Positions 12,180 to 23,867 of a DNA stretch of 64,000 nt are shown here, piece by piece (within the stretch, counting starts at the first letter, position 1; each line of letters opens with the position of its first letter). Under the pieces are notes generated by a model. That model was not told the origin of the DNA and did not search any database. It saw only the letters and a program-made list of their open reading frames with translations. The translations under genes were made by a program, and so were the position numbers. The stretch comes from Asterias rubens (Eukaryota > Echinodermata > Asteroidea > Forcipulatida > Asteriidae). The stretch spans positions 12,718,146-12,782,145 of the forward strand of contig NC_047076.1 in NCBI RefSeq assembly GCF_902459465.1, read 5' to 3'.

Positions 12180-12522
12180 GGGAAAGTATACCTTTGGCAG
12201 TTGTCAACTCACTTGGTATACTAACATATGCACAAAATAACAAACCTGTGAACATTGTGAATATTTTAAACTCGATTGGTCGTCGAAGTTGATAAATCAT
12301 GGAAGAAAAAATCACCTTTGTCGGACAAGTTTGGGTTTTTAGCTGCCTGTAATTCAAATATTTTAGTGAGAAATTGTCCTTCTCAAAATTACGTTACTTC
12401 AGAGGGAGCCATTTCTCACAATGTTTTATACTATCAAAGGTTTTCCATCGCTCCCTACCAAGTATAAGTTTTAATGCTAAAAATTATTTTGAGTAAATAC
12501 CAATAGTGTCCAGTGCCTTTAA
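12175..12522 (-). mobile_element. TTAA-ended MITE (family 1), reverse copy
   Basis: Reverse orientation: a diverged, rearranged left end, then CAAAATAACAAACCTGTGAA, TTCAGAGGGAGCCATTTCTC and an ending ACCAATAGTGTCCAGTGCCT. It shares a TTTAAA junction with the forward copy to its left, creating an inverted pair of about 740 bp. Confidence 0.7.
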
Positions 12523-14083
12523 AGTGAAAGTATACCTTTGATTTTTGGAAACGTTCGATTGCTTTTACTCCTATATAAACGGAGATCTTGTATTCGACAA
12601 ACTCCACGCACTTAATAATCATTGACACAGCGACACTGATAATTGTTAATCAGTGTATTAAAACTGTCCATAAAATTGACATAAACCAAAATTTGGTTTT
12701 TGCTGTGCATAAACGCAGTCTTCCACTTCGTTCGCGAAACAAAAACACGATACAGTGTTGAATTGCAATGGCGGAAATCCCGTAAAAATCTTGTTATAAA
12801 TTTCCCCCTTTTAAAAAGCTGTACGTGCGAACTTTGATGAGATTACCCGCGCATTAACTCGTTTTACCCGTCACCGACACCAGGATCTAACGGGATAATA
12901 CTAGTCGTCACTTTGATTCCGCGAGAACACAGTTACACAGCATCAAGACGAAATCCTGCGAATGGATCGGCACTTAAATATAACTCCATTAAACCTTCTA
13001 GGGAAAACTTATACTTAAAATAACAACATAGACTATTCTTTTGACTGTGTATCCATTGCCTCTAGTAGTTTAACCAGTTAGCTATGGAATCCGATATGTT
13101 CACTTTGAAAATGCTAACCGATGGCACATAATCCAAAGAGTCGTAAAGGTCTTTCAAAAAGCTAAGCACAACATTTTCCTGGTAACTAATAATTGGATTG
13201 CACATGGCGTCATTGGCCGCCATCTTTGGAAAAAAAACGTGCACGCGTGGAAGGCAATCATTGGCCGATAGTTTAGCGCAGCGCGTACACGCGTGCACTT
13301 TTGTTTAAAATAAAATATTATCACTTTGTGCGATCCAACCATGAAGCGATCGTTCACAGCCACTAGTAGTCATTATAGAAAAGTGTCTTTACTGGGGATA
13401 TTAGACTTTGCCAAACAAATGTGTAAAGTAACTCTAAATATGTTGACACTTTGTCTCAATATCAATCCTCATGAACAAATCACAGCGCATCCCGAATGGG
13501 CTGTGTGGCAACCTTAAGAGCCAGCATGTGTGAAGTTAGCGTGCCACCATACCACACTTACGAACTGAAGAGTGTTGAAATCATTAGTGCCGTCTTTGTT
13601 TAGCGTGTTTCCGTGTTTGCTGTCTTCTATTTGTTGTTATTTTTTATACTTGAGGGCAACACCCAACCTTGGCCTTCTTAGCATACAGACACACCGCATC
13701 ATAATTAATTCATAGCTGTATCAAACGGTCTGACCGACAGCAATTTACGAAGGGAATAATTTTTCTCTAACCGGCTGTTGACATCTGCGTATAGCTCTAA
13801 CCTCGTGGTAGCACTTGGTGCGTGAAATGAAGCCATGTGTCAAAATACATCAACTCATTTAACATCTTTGGCATACTCAATTTTTAAATAGCTTGTATTT
13901 TTAATAAGAATCCTGAACACGCATTATACTTACTAAAGATAGATGTACATGTTGAAAACAAAACAACCACCTTTTAGTTTTGAAAAATATTTTTAAGTTT
14001 AGAAAATTGCTAAATGTGTGCTTGGCCGGTATTAAAAACTTTGTTACGCTGGTTACGGGAATATGGGCTCCTTCGCTGGTCTT
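12523..14083. other. Gene-free stretch with one MITE half
   Basis: No exon is supported. The segment 13190-13315 carries GGATTGCACATGGCGTCATT and a CCGCCATCTTTGG block shared with 8033-8170, and GTGCACGCG/CGCGTGCAC arms. Confidence 0.45.
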
Positions 14084-14340
14084 AGTTTGTTTGTTTGTTA
14101 GTTTGTTTGTTTGTTTGTTAGTTTGTTTGTTTGTTTGTTTGTTTGTTTGTTTGTTTGTTTGTTTGTTTGTTTGTTTGTTTGTTTGTTTGTTTGTTTGTTT
14201 GTTTGTTTGTTTGTTTGTTTGTTTGTTTGTTTGTTTGTTTGTTTGTTTGTTTGTTTGTTTGTTTGTTTGTTTGTTTGTTTGTTTGTTTGTTTGTTTGTTT
14301 GTTTGTTTGTTTGTTTGTTTGTTTGTTTGTTCATTGTTTG
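14084..14340 (+). repeat. (GTTT)n microsatellite, about 60 units
   Basis: Nearly perfect GTTT tetranucleotide array with one or two interruptions at the left. It is the sole cause of long open frames here (Cys-Leu-Phe-Val on plus, Lys-Gln-Thr-Asn on minus). A GTT-rich, impure tract follows to about 14570. Confidence 0.95.
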
Positions 14341-16850
14341 TTCCTCCATGTTTAGACCCATAACAAACTCTAGAAAGTCCTACAATTGAAATAAATCTGT
14401 TGATGTTGTCGGTGGTAGTGATGTTGGTCTTGTAGAAGTAAAGTAGTAGCAGTTGTTGTAGCTGCTGCTGTTCCCGATGTTACTCTTGTGTTGTTGGTGT
14501 TGTTGTTTTTGTTGTCGTTGACGTTGTCTTAGTCTTTGTCTTTGTCGTTGTTGTTGTTGTTGTTGTTGTTCTGCTTTTGCAAGTGTACACGTCTTAAGAA
14601 CAACTTGTGAAAAACGTGCATTAAGTGTTGTCGTGCAAGGTCATTCAATCAGTCACACGTTTTCTCGCACATTAACATCATAAGTTTTGTTCCTATAGGC
14701 GCAAAAAGAAAACTTCTGATGAGGTATCCAACCAGTATTCGATAGCTACCCCAATCATAGACCAAGGTCCTTACTCGATGCCTAACGATGTTTATATATA
14801 TATTTTTTACATAATTTTCTAGTGCAAACTCAGACTTTTGAGTTCATTCACATTAGAGAGCGATTATTCTCCGTGGGGCTGTACCCCCCGTGTAGCATCT
14901 CCTGCGCGGTCCTTCGATTAACTTCAGCCAAAATATTGGATCGGAAAGCGTGGACTCGTTGGTGGCCTAATTAAAAACTCATCTTGGGAGATATTCCCCG
15001 CGATGAAAGCTATTATGAAGACAGATTTTCATCCGAGAAATCTGTATGATCACTCCGATTAAAAACGGATTGAACTAGGAACTAATTATCGGTGAAAACG
15101 GTGCGTTGCTATAATGGGGGTCTTTTCAAGGGCTGCAATTTCGTATAATTTTGGTATTGTGGAAGTTTTGCGGCTTGCTGTGGTTTTGCGGCAAAGAGCG
15201 CGCAATCTTGAAGGGTCTGAGGTATTCTTTTTGGGATGACATATAGCACAATTTCCACAAATTTACATTAAACTCGCACAGTTTGAAGATAATGATGGTA
15301 GAAAGCTTCCCTTAAAATATTGCTTGCTGAGGTGCTGTAGTTTGAGAAATGAGTAAAACAAGTCACGAATAGCAAACCCCAACAAAATATGTACAAATAA
15401 CTTTGCAACCGCTCAATTTACCATTCGGAATATACCTGTCCGCAAGGTAAAAAATATAATTGCTTAATATTATGTGTTTCCGGTTGAGATTCGATAGCAG
15501 GTGATGATGAAGCATAGCTGTGCAGCCCCATTAGAGCCTCAAGGCTCCTCGGTTTAATGGTGCAGTGTGAACACTGCATGTACCCATACCCTGGTTATGC
15601 AGAAGCATTTGATGAATCAACGAGCTCAACACCGAGCGCAGTTGCATTTAGGGGACCATGCGAGCTCTTACGCAACGCAATTTTATTTTCAACTCCGAAC
15701 AGGTTAATCTTTACATTTATGTTCGGATGACGTCATCCAAAATAGAGATTTCGTTAGACCCCACTTTTTCAGAACAGTCAACATATTATAGTTAAAATTG
15801 TAAAATGTTTAGTAAAGGGTAAAACAAAAATGGCAAGTAAAGGAATGCTTTAATAACGTTTACACGTTCAATACCGCAATACCGTTACTGGTTGACTCCC
15901 GTTACTTTGTTTATGAATACTCGTAAAATAACCGCAAAGTTTATGGAATTATTGATTATTTGAACGTAAAGTGAGTTTATTTTTCAGTATTTTGCAATTG
16001 TGTATCTCATATTTTTTTAAATGTTTCTCTTAAAAATAATATATCCTGCTGCAGCTCAGATTAATTTTGTTTAAACCTTAAACAGGTTAATGAACTTGCT
16101 GCTGAACTTGCAGCGAGCGTAGCTGATGCGTCATGACTTACAGTAAGACAGAAAACAAAATGGTAAGTAAAAAAATACAACTTATTAAAAGTAACGTAAC
16201 GTTTCTGTTAGACTCCCCTGTGTACATACAAGCTGCATGTTCAATGACTGCATGAAAATGCAAACACACATAAAGATTTATAACCATTACGTAAACCACC
16301 AAAGGACCCTTATCAAATTGCCACCATCTTTGTCATGTTCCCTGCGTCCAATAACAGTAATTAATGCGAATATTTTTTTTCAGTCTACTAACCTCAGTTT
16401 GGTTACATAGATTTGAATAGTAGAAATTCGAGATGACCGTGCAATGATAAAGGTCTATTAGGAGCCAACAGTTTGAGAATTCGATTGGTTACGTTCATCG
16501 CAATATTTTGGGACTGTTAGATACCGTGTTAACCATTGTATGCGCTCACACTTGACAGGCTATTTCTCTTGAAAATGATATACACGGCTGCAATTCAAAT
16601 TCGAAGACATTACCTTTAACGGGTATATAAGCACGCAGCTAGCGTACGCGACCCGTCATGACATAGCTCGTGCAGGCCTTGAGATTGAAGTCCGTCTTGC
16701 TGACGTAGACGTCTCAGCCTTCAGACCGAGACCAAATCAAATCAAGTTTCTTCACGTTTTCCATTCCCAAGGGGAGAAGACAATTGGCATAATGTGCATA
16801 TGGCTAATCAATAAACAGGAGAGGTAAATGAACACTTAGTTGAGATTTCT
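14341..16850. other. No gene seen; moderately complex non-coding DNA
   Basis: Parts are less AT-rich (14830-15080 and 15480-15700), but no open frame of useful size and no repeat was recognised. A TGCAGTGT-GA-ACACTGCA palindrome lies near 15560. Such stretches could be regulatory; this cannot be shown from one sequence. Confidence 0.3.
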
Positions 16851-17402
16851 ATGCCTTAATTGCATGGTTGAGGAATACAACAAATTCAATCAAAAACGAG
16901 AGAGGAAAGATTGAGAAAAAAAAAACCCAAACATTTCATTAGCTTGATTGGGTATCGAGTACATTTCTGTAAAGGAAAAGAAAACGCACCCTTAATTGCA
17001 TGGTTTATTAATACAACCGAATCAATCAATGACGCGAATATAATACAGAAAACGCACCCTTAATTGCATGGTTTATTAATACAACCGAATCAATCAATGC
17101 AGGAATATAATACAAACTAAAAGCAATCAATTTTTATTCAGAAAAATGAAGAGAAAAAAACCCAATCAACTTGATTCTTGATTGGGTCTCAAATACATTC
17201 ATGTACAGGAAAAGAAATCGAATACTTAATTGCATGGTTTAGAAGTTGATCAGACTCAATCAATATGCCTAGTGCGAATATAATAGACATTCAAAGCAAT
17301 CACTTTTTTAAGAAAGATGAAGAAAAAACCAACAACATTTCATTAGCTGGATTGAGTGTAAAATACATTCCTGTACAGGAAATGAAAACCACACTTAAGT
17401 GC
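16850..17402 (+). repeat. Complex tandem repeat, four units
   Basis: Units begin CTTAATTGCATGGTT at about 16855, 16990, 17058 and 17224. Each contains CAATCAAT, AATATAATA and, in the longer units, a TTGATTGGGT block and a TACATTCNTGTACAGGAAA block. Two short units (about 68 bp) are nearly identical, so amplification continued recently at 16985-17110. Confidence 0.75.
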
Positions 17403-19111
17403 CTTTTTGGCTTGAGCATTTTTTATACTATAATAGCTTGATGAGTCATCTGCCACACAATCAATGACGTTGGGAATAAAAGGTAGTGGCGAGGGGGGGG
17501 GGGGGGGTCAGTTCTCAAAGACGAATCCATGGAGAGTTCTCCTAATGCTGTTGTCCAAAATGGATTAGAGTATATATTAACCCTAAGTAGTATACAACTT
17601 TTTGTGAAATAAAATAACTTAAAATATGCATACAGTATATTCTTGGCAGTACAATACAACACTAATACAATGTAAACACTAGAGTCAAACTCCTGTGATA
17701 CCTGAAAGCAAACTGAAATTTAATTAAATGTTGTACTGGGGTATTTTACGTGCGTTGATAGTTGTTATAAAAAAACACGGGACCTACATCTTTACGTCCC
17801 ATCCGAAGGTCTCGAGCTACAAGTGCCGCAAAAAACGTGCATTTAAGCAGATACACTGAGTAATTTGTACTTCCATTATACTCAAATGATACACTCGTCC
17901 TCGTTGCTTTACATTATGAACTAATTGAATGCGGGTTTGATCAGGATTCAAACACAACGGAGATACCAAAAACGGAGATACCAAAATAAGATTGAAAAAA
18001 CAAGGAAATTGCAGTTGACACTTCTAGGGCGCGGCAAAGTAGACACATCATTAGCAAAGCTTGTCGTATACAGCCTAGCTGTCTGCGCAGTAACTTGAAT
18101 AGTCTGCACTTTCCCCAACTCTAATAATTGTTAGAGTTAGGGAAAGTTATGAATCCAAAAGTTACCATTTACGAAGGAATTATGCAATTGTTTTTTGTGG
18201 GTGGTGATGTACGTCTGGTGAAGCCAGTCTGAGATATACCAACAGCATTAGTTTCAATGTCTCACTTTTGAATTATCTGCAATTATTTTCTGGCGGCCTA
18301 TACTGTAGTTTTAGGTGACACTTCTCTCTGGGCTAAATCTTTGAATAACACTCAAGAACTTATGTTCATTGGGAAACATAACTCTTCCATGGTGACAGGG
18401 GTGTTTGGTAGTTTGTATTATTCAACCTTACATCTCGCATGTCAAATATAGATCAGTTGATAAAACACTGATGACATTTTTTAGAAGTGCAATCATAATT
18501 GGGTAATGTATGTTCACCATTAGCTTTTAATGAGTAAAATAGTCCGTTTATTTATTGTAACCGGCAGCACTCGTTACTTTGTGCTGATAAAAGGGGTTAT
18601 AAATAACAGTGAGGTATGAAAAGTAACTTGTCTCGTACGTGTTACTTAATACCAGAAAGTTTCTAATCGAAAGTAAAAATTATGACGAGCCGCGGCAAAC
18701 CGCCTATTGTTGCATAAATCGTCAGCAAGTCCACGAAGTGCCCCAAAGTCCACTGCAGTTGTTTGGCAGGCAAGACTTGGTGTTTGGAGAAAACCGCGTT
18801 GAAGTTAACCTAATTTTGAAATCGTTGGTTCGTACTGTATTCCAAGCGAAAGTAAATGACAAGCTGCGGCACGCCATCTTTTCCCTTGTGCCCCAAAATA
18901 GCCGATGCAATTGACTGCACCTTCCCCCCCCCTAAAAAAAAATAATTAAATAAAATAAAATAAAAAATCGGAGATAACTGCGTTTGAGGTTTTAACTTAT
19001 TTGAAATGTTCACCGCTTAATATTTTCAACAATTACAATATGTGAAAGGTACATCTTAAATCATATTATGGTGTTTAAATTTTATTTCTTATCATGATGC
19101 TGCTGATATTC
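17403..19111. other. Gene-free stretch
   Basis: It contains a 15-base G-run (17493-17507), a 16-bp-arm hairpin (18109-18146: CTTTCCCCAACTCTAA, loop, TTAGAGTTAGGGAAAG), and a weak repeat of CGAAAGTAAA with CTGCGGCA (18665 and 18845). No exon is supported. Confidence 0.45.
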
Positions 19112-19171
19112 ATGGAAGAAAATGTAGATTGCACTGTCTGATCAGACAATGCAATCTACATTTTCTTCCAT
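19112..19171. repeat. 60-bp zero-spacer palindrome
   Basis: Two 30-base arms meet at the CTGATCAG centre with no loop and only one mismatched pair. Each arm carries ATGGAAGAAAATGTAGATTG. It would extrude as a cruciform or fold as a near-perfect hairpin in RNA. Confidence 0.85.
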
Positions 19172-20385
19172 TTTGTGTACAAATTGTCTCGGCAATAGTC
19201 CAGCACTGTGGCTGTTTTGTAGACACGAGACATGTTTCGTGGTCAGGTCTATACAGAGATTTCTCTTGAACGTTTGCAGTCAAGCTGTCCATAGTGTTGA
19301 GTTTCAGACTTAACACTTCGAGAATTCCCTTGCTCCATAATGCTTGCGTGATTACTGTAACAAAATACAATGTTATTGCTAGACTAGCATGCATCCGTCC
19401 AGTGTAATTATGTAAAACTTTTTCAACTTTAGAGAATGTGTGAGTGTAGTGTTAGTCTAAACAAGCATAATGTAATGCTGGCTTCCGGGACCTTGTAGCC
19501 CTCTGGAATAAAAAAACATACGTAGACAGGCACGTGTAATAAGCTGCAAACGCTATTGATGGTAGCTGGGAGAATTAAGAGAGTATCATATTCAAAGAGT
19601 GACTGTTACTCTTCCATTGCACATGCGTGGCTTGTAACTTAAGGAACTGCATGTTCACCCCCGATTGACGTCATCACGGGTCAAAGGTCAATGCCCGCCT
19701 CGGCGTGGTGCAGTGCCCCCAGACTTCAAACTCTGCCAGGACTCCGTGTTGTGTAAACTTTGAAACGGATCGACGGAAGAGAATTTCAAATATTGGCTTA
19801 GCCCTCCCGAACGTATTGTTTTGTTCACCTGCCCTGTGAAAATAAGATCGTTCCCCGGTGGGGACCTGAATCAGCACAGGAACTGTTTGGTTCTCCCTGC
19901 GGGGTCGATTGTATCAGATTTGGGAAAGTTACGAGTTTGGATCCTGAGGCTTGATGGCCGGGGGAAGAGAAGCGTCTGGCAGGCTGCAACAGGGGGAACA
20001 AATAGCCCCAACATGCCGTGGAATATTAGTAATTACCTAGCCTTGTATAATCAGCCATGTTGCCGTACCTCTACTAAGATTGTATTTTCTTTTCTGCTGG
20101 TTATTAAAACTATGTAATAATAATCCAGGTTTAATCTTCGGATCCTTTTTTGTGAGGATGAAAATATTTGAGCCCGTGCTGAACAGCTGAGCAGCTGTTA
20201 TGAAAGTGAATAGGCTTTGAGATTGCCTTCCGAGAAGGGGTGTGGTTACTTCTTTACAATATCTGAATATCAAATCCAAGAGTTCGTGAAACATATTTTC
20301 ATCTTTGTCATAAAAGGCCTATCCGGAATATCCTCCGATCATCGGCCAGTTCGTCTGAGAATATTCCTTGTCATTTTCGCACATT
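19172..20385. other. No gene seen; contains a CRE plus DR1 site
   Basis: No exon is supported. Open frames at 19110-19394, 19821-20117 and 20037-20294 lack protein character. The region 19640-19990 is more GC-rich than its surroundings. Confidence 0.35.
19666..19690. promoter_or_regulatory. CRE (TGACGTCA) next to a DR1 nuclear-receptor site
   Basis: A perfect CRE palindrome (19666-19673) is followed four bases later by GGGTCAAAGGTCA (19678-19690), two hexamer half sites spaced by one base as bound by RXR heterodimers or HNF4. No promoter or gene is visible beside it, so the role is unknown. Confidence 0.35.
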
Positions 20386-20436
20386 AAAGGCGATGGATTA
20401 TTGGTAATTACTCGAAATAATTGATAGAACAAAAAC
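20386..20436 (+). mobile_element. Left end of a TTAA-ended MITE (family 1)
   Basis: ATTAAAGGCGATGGATTATT followed by GGTAATTACTCGAAATAATT matches the family's left end; the rest is missing. Confidence 0.5.
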
Positions 20437-20589
20437 TTACCTTTCTGGATTTGAGGCATTGCATGGTGGGGTGTCAATATTATGTTTGGTTTGCGGTAGT
20501 GTGTATATACTTGGTAGAGTTTCTTTAGAGAACTGTCTAATTGCTATATATTTTACTACCGCGGTTTTTCGGATAGTTCAGGAGACCAC
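20437..20589. repeat. Left part of a repeat split by a MITE
   Basis: This piece contains AGAGAACTGTCTAATTGC and CCGCGGTTTTTCGGATAG. It appears to continue after the MITE at 20976, where a hammerhead-like motif lies (21031-21073). The joining is inferred from adjacency. Confidence 0.35.
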
Positions 20590-20975
20590 TTAAAGCCAGT
20601 GGACACTATTGGTAATTGTCAAAGACCAATCTTCTCACTTGCTGTATCTCAACATATGCATAAAATAACAAACCTGTGAAAATTTGAGCTCGATTGGTCG
20701 TCGGAGTTGCGAGATAACTATGAAAGAAAAAACACCCTTGTCACACGAAGTTGTGTGCTTTCAGATGCTTGATTTCGAGACCTCAAATTCTAAACTTGAC
20801 GTCTAGAAATCAAATTCGTGGAAAATTACTTCTTTCTCGAAAACTACTCCACTTCAGAGGGAGCCGTTTCTCACAATGTTGTATACTATCAACCTCTTCC
20901 CATTACTCGTTACCAAGTAAGGTTTTATGCTAATAATTATTTTGAGTAATTACCAATAGTGCCCACTGCCTTTAA
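20590..20975 (-). mobile_element. TTAA-ended MITE (family 1), reverse copy
   Basis: A well-preserved full-length copy with TTAA at both edges: TTAAAGCCAGTGGACACTAT at left and ATAGTGCCCACTGCCTTTAA at right. It contains the central palindrome GACCTCAAATTC/GACGTCTAG and has no ORF. Confidence 0.75.
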
Positions 20976-21030
20976 GGTTATAGGATCGTTTTTTGGTGCA
21001 CGACCGCGGAGACAGTGAGTTCTTAAATTG

Positions 21031-21073
21031 GTCTCAACGTTTCGACTAGTTTGCTCTAGTCATCGTCATGAAT
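21031..21073 (-). ncRNA. Hammerhead-like motif, isolated copy
   Basis: On the minus strand: ATGACGA, T, GACTAG, a six-base loop, CTAGTC, GAAACGTTGAG. The stem is perfect and GAAAC-GTT fits a cleavable GUH triplet, but the first core C is A. Stem I would be CTT with GAG. Confidence 0.35.
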
Positions 21074-21076
21074 GGT

Positions 21077-21160
21077 ATCGAGAAATGGAGAGCTGTTGAT
21101 AGTATAAAACATTGTAAGAATTGTTTTCCTCTGAAGTAACGTAGTTTTTCTTAAACTTCA
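21077..21160 (+). mobile_element. Fragment of a TTAA-ended MITE (family 1)
   Basis: It carries GGAGAGCTGTTGATAGTATA, AAACATTGTAAGAA and CTCTGAAGTAACGTAGTTTT, an interior block of the family without ends. Confidence 0.5.
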
Positions 21161-21736
21161 GATGAAGGCTTTTTATGCAACTGGGGGAAAGCATACAAAG
21201 TTGTATTTATTAAGAAAAGGTCCACTGGGGATCACATGTCAGATATATTTCTCATTACGTTTTTACTGGTGTAAATTTGTGCCAAGAATAATTTCGTTTC
21301 ATCCACAAAGGTAGACTCAATCCCATACCACCTGTTGATATCCCCATCTGATTTCAGTCGTCAATCATTTTTCAAGTCAATATCTGAATTGGTGCATCTT
21401 CTCTTCAAGAGTAATTTTGATATGTCAGTAAAAAAAAAGAAGTACGTAGTCAGGCCAACATGAAAAAGGGATAGTATTTATGACATAAAACCGATATGAC
21501 TATTTGAAAGATATGATACACGAGGACTTCAATTGGAGAAGTGGAACAACAGGACAAAACAAATACCTCAGCTCAGACATTGGATCTTCCCTCCAAAGCC
21601 TCCCTTATCGCGATATCGTCAAACCCGAGGCCTCGCAATGTTATACACCTCCTATAAAGTTTCTCCGTATAACTCCCAACGGGGTGGGCCCGGGACTTAA
21701 TAAGTGAAAGTGAAACATCGGATTTACATGTCAACC
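21161..21736. other. No gene seen
   Basis: Unannotated non-coding DNA; no repeat or exon recognised. The 67-codon frame 21504-21707 has no protein signature. Confidence 0.35.
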
Positions 21737-22006
21737 TAGACTTGTGTCAAGTCGTTAAATGTCCGTCGCAGTGATAGCAAACTCTGACTTTCTCCGCGCG
21801 ATTCCGAACCTCCCCGCAAATCCCGCGGTATAATCGCGAGACTGCTGGGTTCCACGGGACAATTGGTCTAACGGCCATGGAAGTCCGCAACCAGCAGAGC
21901 AGTGTTCTCGTGAGAGCAGTATTCGATCGAGGAAACCTGGATCACTACGCCACCACAACGACTCGACTATCTCACTGCGACCATTAAAGACTTGTTCACA
22001 AGTCTA
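21737..22006. mobile_element. MITE-like element with about 35-bp terminal inverted repeats
   Basis: The left end (21737-21774) reads TAGACTTGTGTCAAGTCG then TTAAATG and GTCGCAGTGA; the right end (21972-22006) is its near-inverse, TCACTGCGACCATTAAAGAC then TTGTTCACAAGTCTA. The GC-rich interior of about 200 bp has no transposase. Confidence 0.6.
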
Positions 22007-22599
22007 ATGTCAACCCCTGTAGCGAGCGCCACTTCTTGACTAACAAATAAATCAGAGGCAGTCCTTTCCAAACGGGTAATCCAACCCGAGTAGTTGAAAG
22101 TGGAGATATCATAAGTGGTGTGATTTATGTACAAGCTTCCTGGGAGTTGTGTATAATGCTGAATTGTAAGCCAACTCCTGTAGATTCGTGTATCGTATGA
22201 GATATCAGGTCCTCCTGCCCTTAATAATAAGCCCCTCCCCTCAAATGCATGAGAATAAACATACTTCCTGAAAGTTCTGGCATAGAAATTAGTCTTCATT
22301 TCGTGTGCTCCTTTTCATTAAAGTAATCTGTTTGGGAGGATGGTTGACGCGCTCAGAATACGATCCCTGTTTGCCACTTGGATCCTTCGGGATGCCTGGC
22401 TTGCGGTTGTCAGTCTGAAAATTATTCGTTGCATTTTGTAGTGAGCCTGCGTTTACTGGATGGGCTTGTATCATGACAGGTTCCATTTTGTTATAGAATC
22501 CACTCCACAGCGTCCCTGAACATGTTAAAGTTGAATGTTTCTTTGTCTGGTGAAATGCATGACCGAAAGCAATTTTCAATAGACCCTTCTAGGCTGTAT
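22007..22599. other. No gene seen
   Basis: Open frames on the minus strand (22289-22579 and parts of 21967-22299) have no recognisable domain and no splice-site support. Confidence 0.35.
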
Positions 22600-22737
22600 A
22601 CTCCCCAGGGAGCTGAGATGGTTAAAGGAATGATTTAAGGCCCAGTGACCAGGGGTAATAATGTCGGAAGCGCTTTGAGACACCCCGTGAAAAAGCGCTA
22701 TATAAAAACCGTGTATTATTATTATTATTATTATTCC
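22600..22737 (+). mobile_element. 3' part of a tRNA-derived SINE with (TTA)n tail
   Basis: The block GGTTAAAGGAATGATTTAAG, GGCCCAGTG, GCGCTTTGAGACACCC, GCGCTATATAAAAACC and a (TTA)n tail matches the 3' half of the complete SINE at 61783-62150. The tRNA-like head is missing, as expected for 5' truncation. Confidence 0.65.
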
Positions 22738-22778
22738 CTTGAAATATGTAAATTGCACGTAGCGCGTGCGCACTAACG

Positions 22779-22898
22779 TTTTGGTTGGCAACATGAGGGA
22801 ACATCGCGCTGTTTTGTACACGGCTAATGGGTGCGTGACGCAGACGCAACTGCGCGTCTGCTTAGTGCACAACTCTATGGAGTTTGCCAACCAAAAGG
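22779..22898. mobile_element. Small inverted-repeat element
   Basis: GTTTTGGTTGGCAA at the left faces TTGCCAACCAAAAG at the right, with an inner GCAGACGC/GCGTCTGC hairpin. No ORF is present. Confidence 0.45.
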
Positions 22899-22958
22899 GT
22901 CTGTACGCATGCGTGAATGTAATTAGCATATTTCATTCGCAGCACAAGCAGAATAATA

Positions 22959-23099
22959 AAGCACGGTTCGTACTTCCTGTGAATGCGAACGCAAAGCGAT
23001 TTTGGGTGACGCAATAATCGGTACGCACTCCCTTTCAAATTGTGCCGCAAACAAATTGGCTTCGCCACGAAGCATTCGCATGAAGTATGAACCGGGCTT
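22959..23099. mobile_element. MITE-like element with about 28-bp terminal inverted repeats
   Basis: The left end AAGCACGGTTCGTACTTCCT then GTGAATGCGAA mirrors the right end GCATTCGCATGAAGTATGAA then CCGGGCTT. A related single end occurs near 58446. No ORF is present. Confidence 0.6.
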
Positions 23100-23867
23100 G
23101 AGTGAGATCAGACTTTGGAGCGATCTGTAAAGACAAACTAAAGAAAAAGAACTAAGTCCATTGGCAAAGAAGTACATCTTATACTTGTTTTGCAGTATAA
23201 CCTAACTGGCATTACCATAGGCTTGTCGGAATCAGTTACAGCCAGTCGCTTAGGCAGAGTGGATAGAGCTTCTATCTGCTGAACGTTCAGGAAGTGCCAA
23301 CCTTTGAAAGAGGACCCAAATTGCTTCGGGTTCGCCAGCCAAAAGTCGTAGAAGTCATCTGCCAGTGTTTTTCTGAGCCAATTCGAAACGAGCGAGCACA
23401 AAACAAACGTTGCTTGTTATTTAGTTAGTCCTACGCCGGCGGGTGTAGATCCTTCTAAGATTACTTAGTCAAATGCAATTACTGAAAGTCTACAAGATAC
23501 TAAAGAATGGTTAGCAAGTATAAATGAAAAGCGTCGGGTACTTCCCATTTGAACTGTGGTATTTACCCTATAGTTTGTGCTTTGAAAGGCAAATGGTATC
23601 TGAAACGGAAAAAGAGTTCAAACAAAATGATGTTCGCTCCCGATGAAACTTAAAATCTATTAGAAATTTGGTTGTTTTACTCAGTGAAACGCAGTTACTG
23701 AAAGTCAACAAATACAAAGAAAAGGCTAACAAGTATATGAAAAGCGGTATCTACCGGACCCTTAGGTTGTGTTGCGAAAGGTAAATCGTGTTTGAAAAGT
23801 TCTATCTTGTGAAAATTATGTGGAAAGTCAAATCTTTCTAAGGAGAATTTTAGTAACAGGCATTATT
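23100..23867. other. No gene seen; internal repeat
   Basis: A block around CAAATGCAATTACTGAAAGT then CTACAAGATAC (23470) recurs at 23690, both followed by a TAACAAGTAT or TAGCAAGTAT block, indicating a diverged duplication of about 220 bp. Confidence 0.4.

Noticed and set aside
14098..14389. Long ORFs rich in Cys-Leu-Phe-Val or Lys-Gln-Thr-Asn
   Set aside because: Translation of the (GTTT)n microsatellite.
16850..17402. CRISPR-like array
   Set aside because: Repeats are of unequal length, diverged and without regular spacers; the genome is clearly eukaryotic.
19112..19171. microRNA precursor
   Set aside because: The palindrome has no terminal loop, unlike pre-miRNA hairpins.
19110..19394. 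Minus-strand ORF of 94 codons
   Set aside because: It reads through the palindrome and shows no recognisable domain or splice sites.
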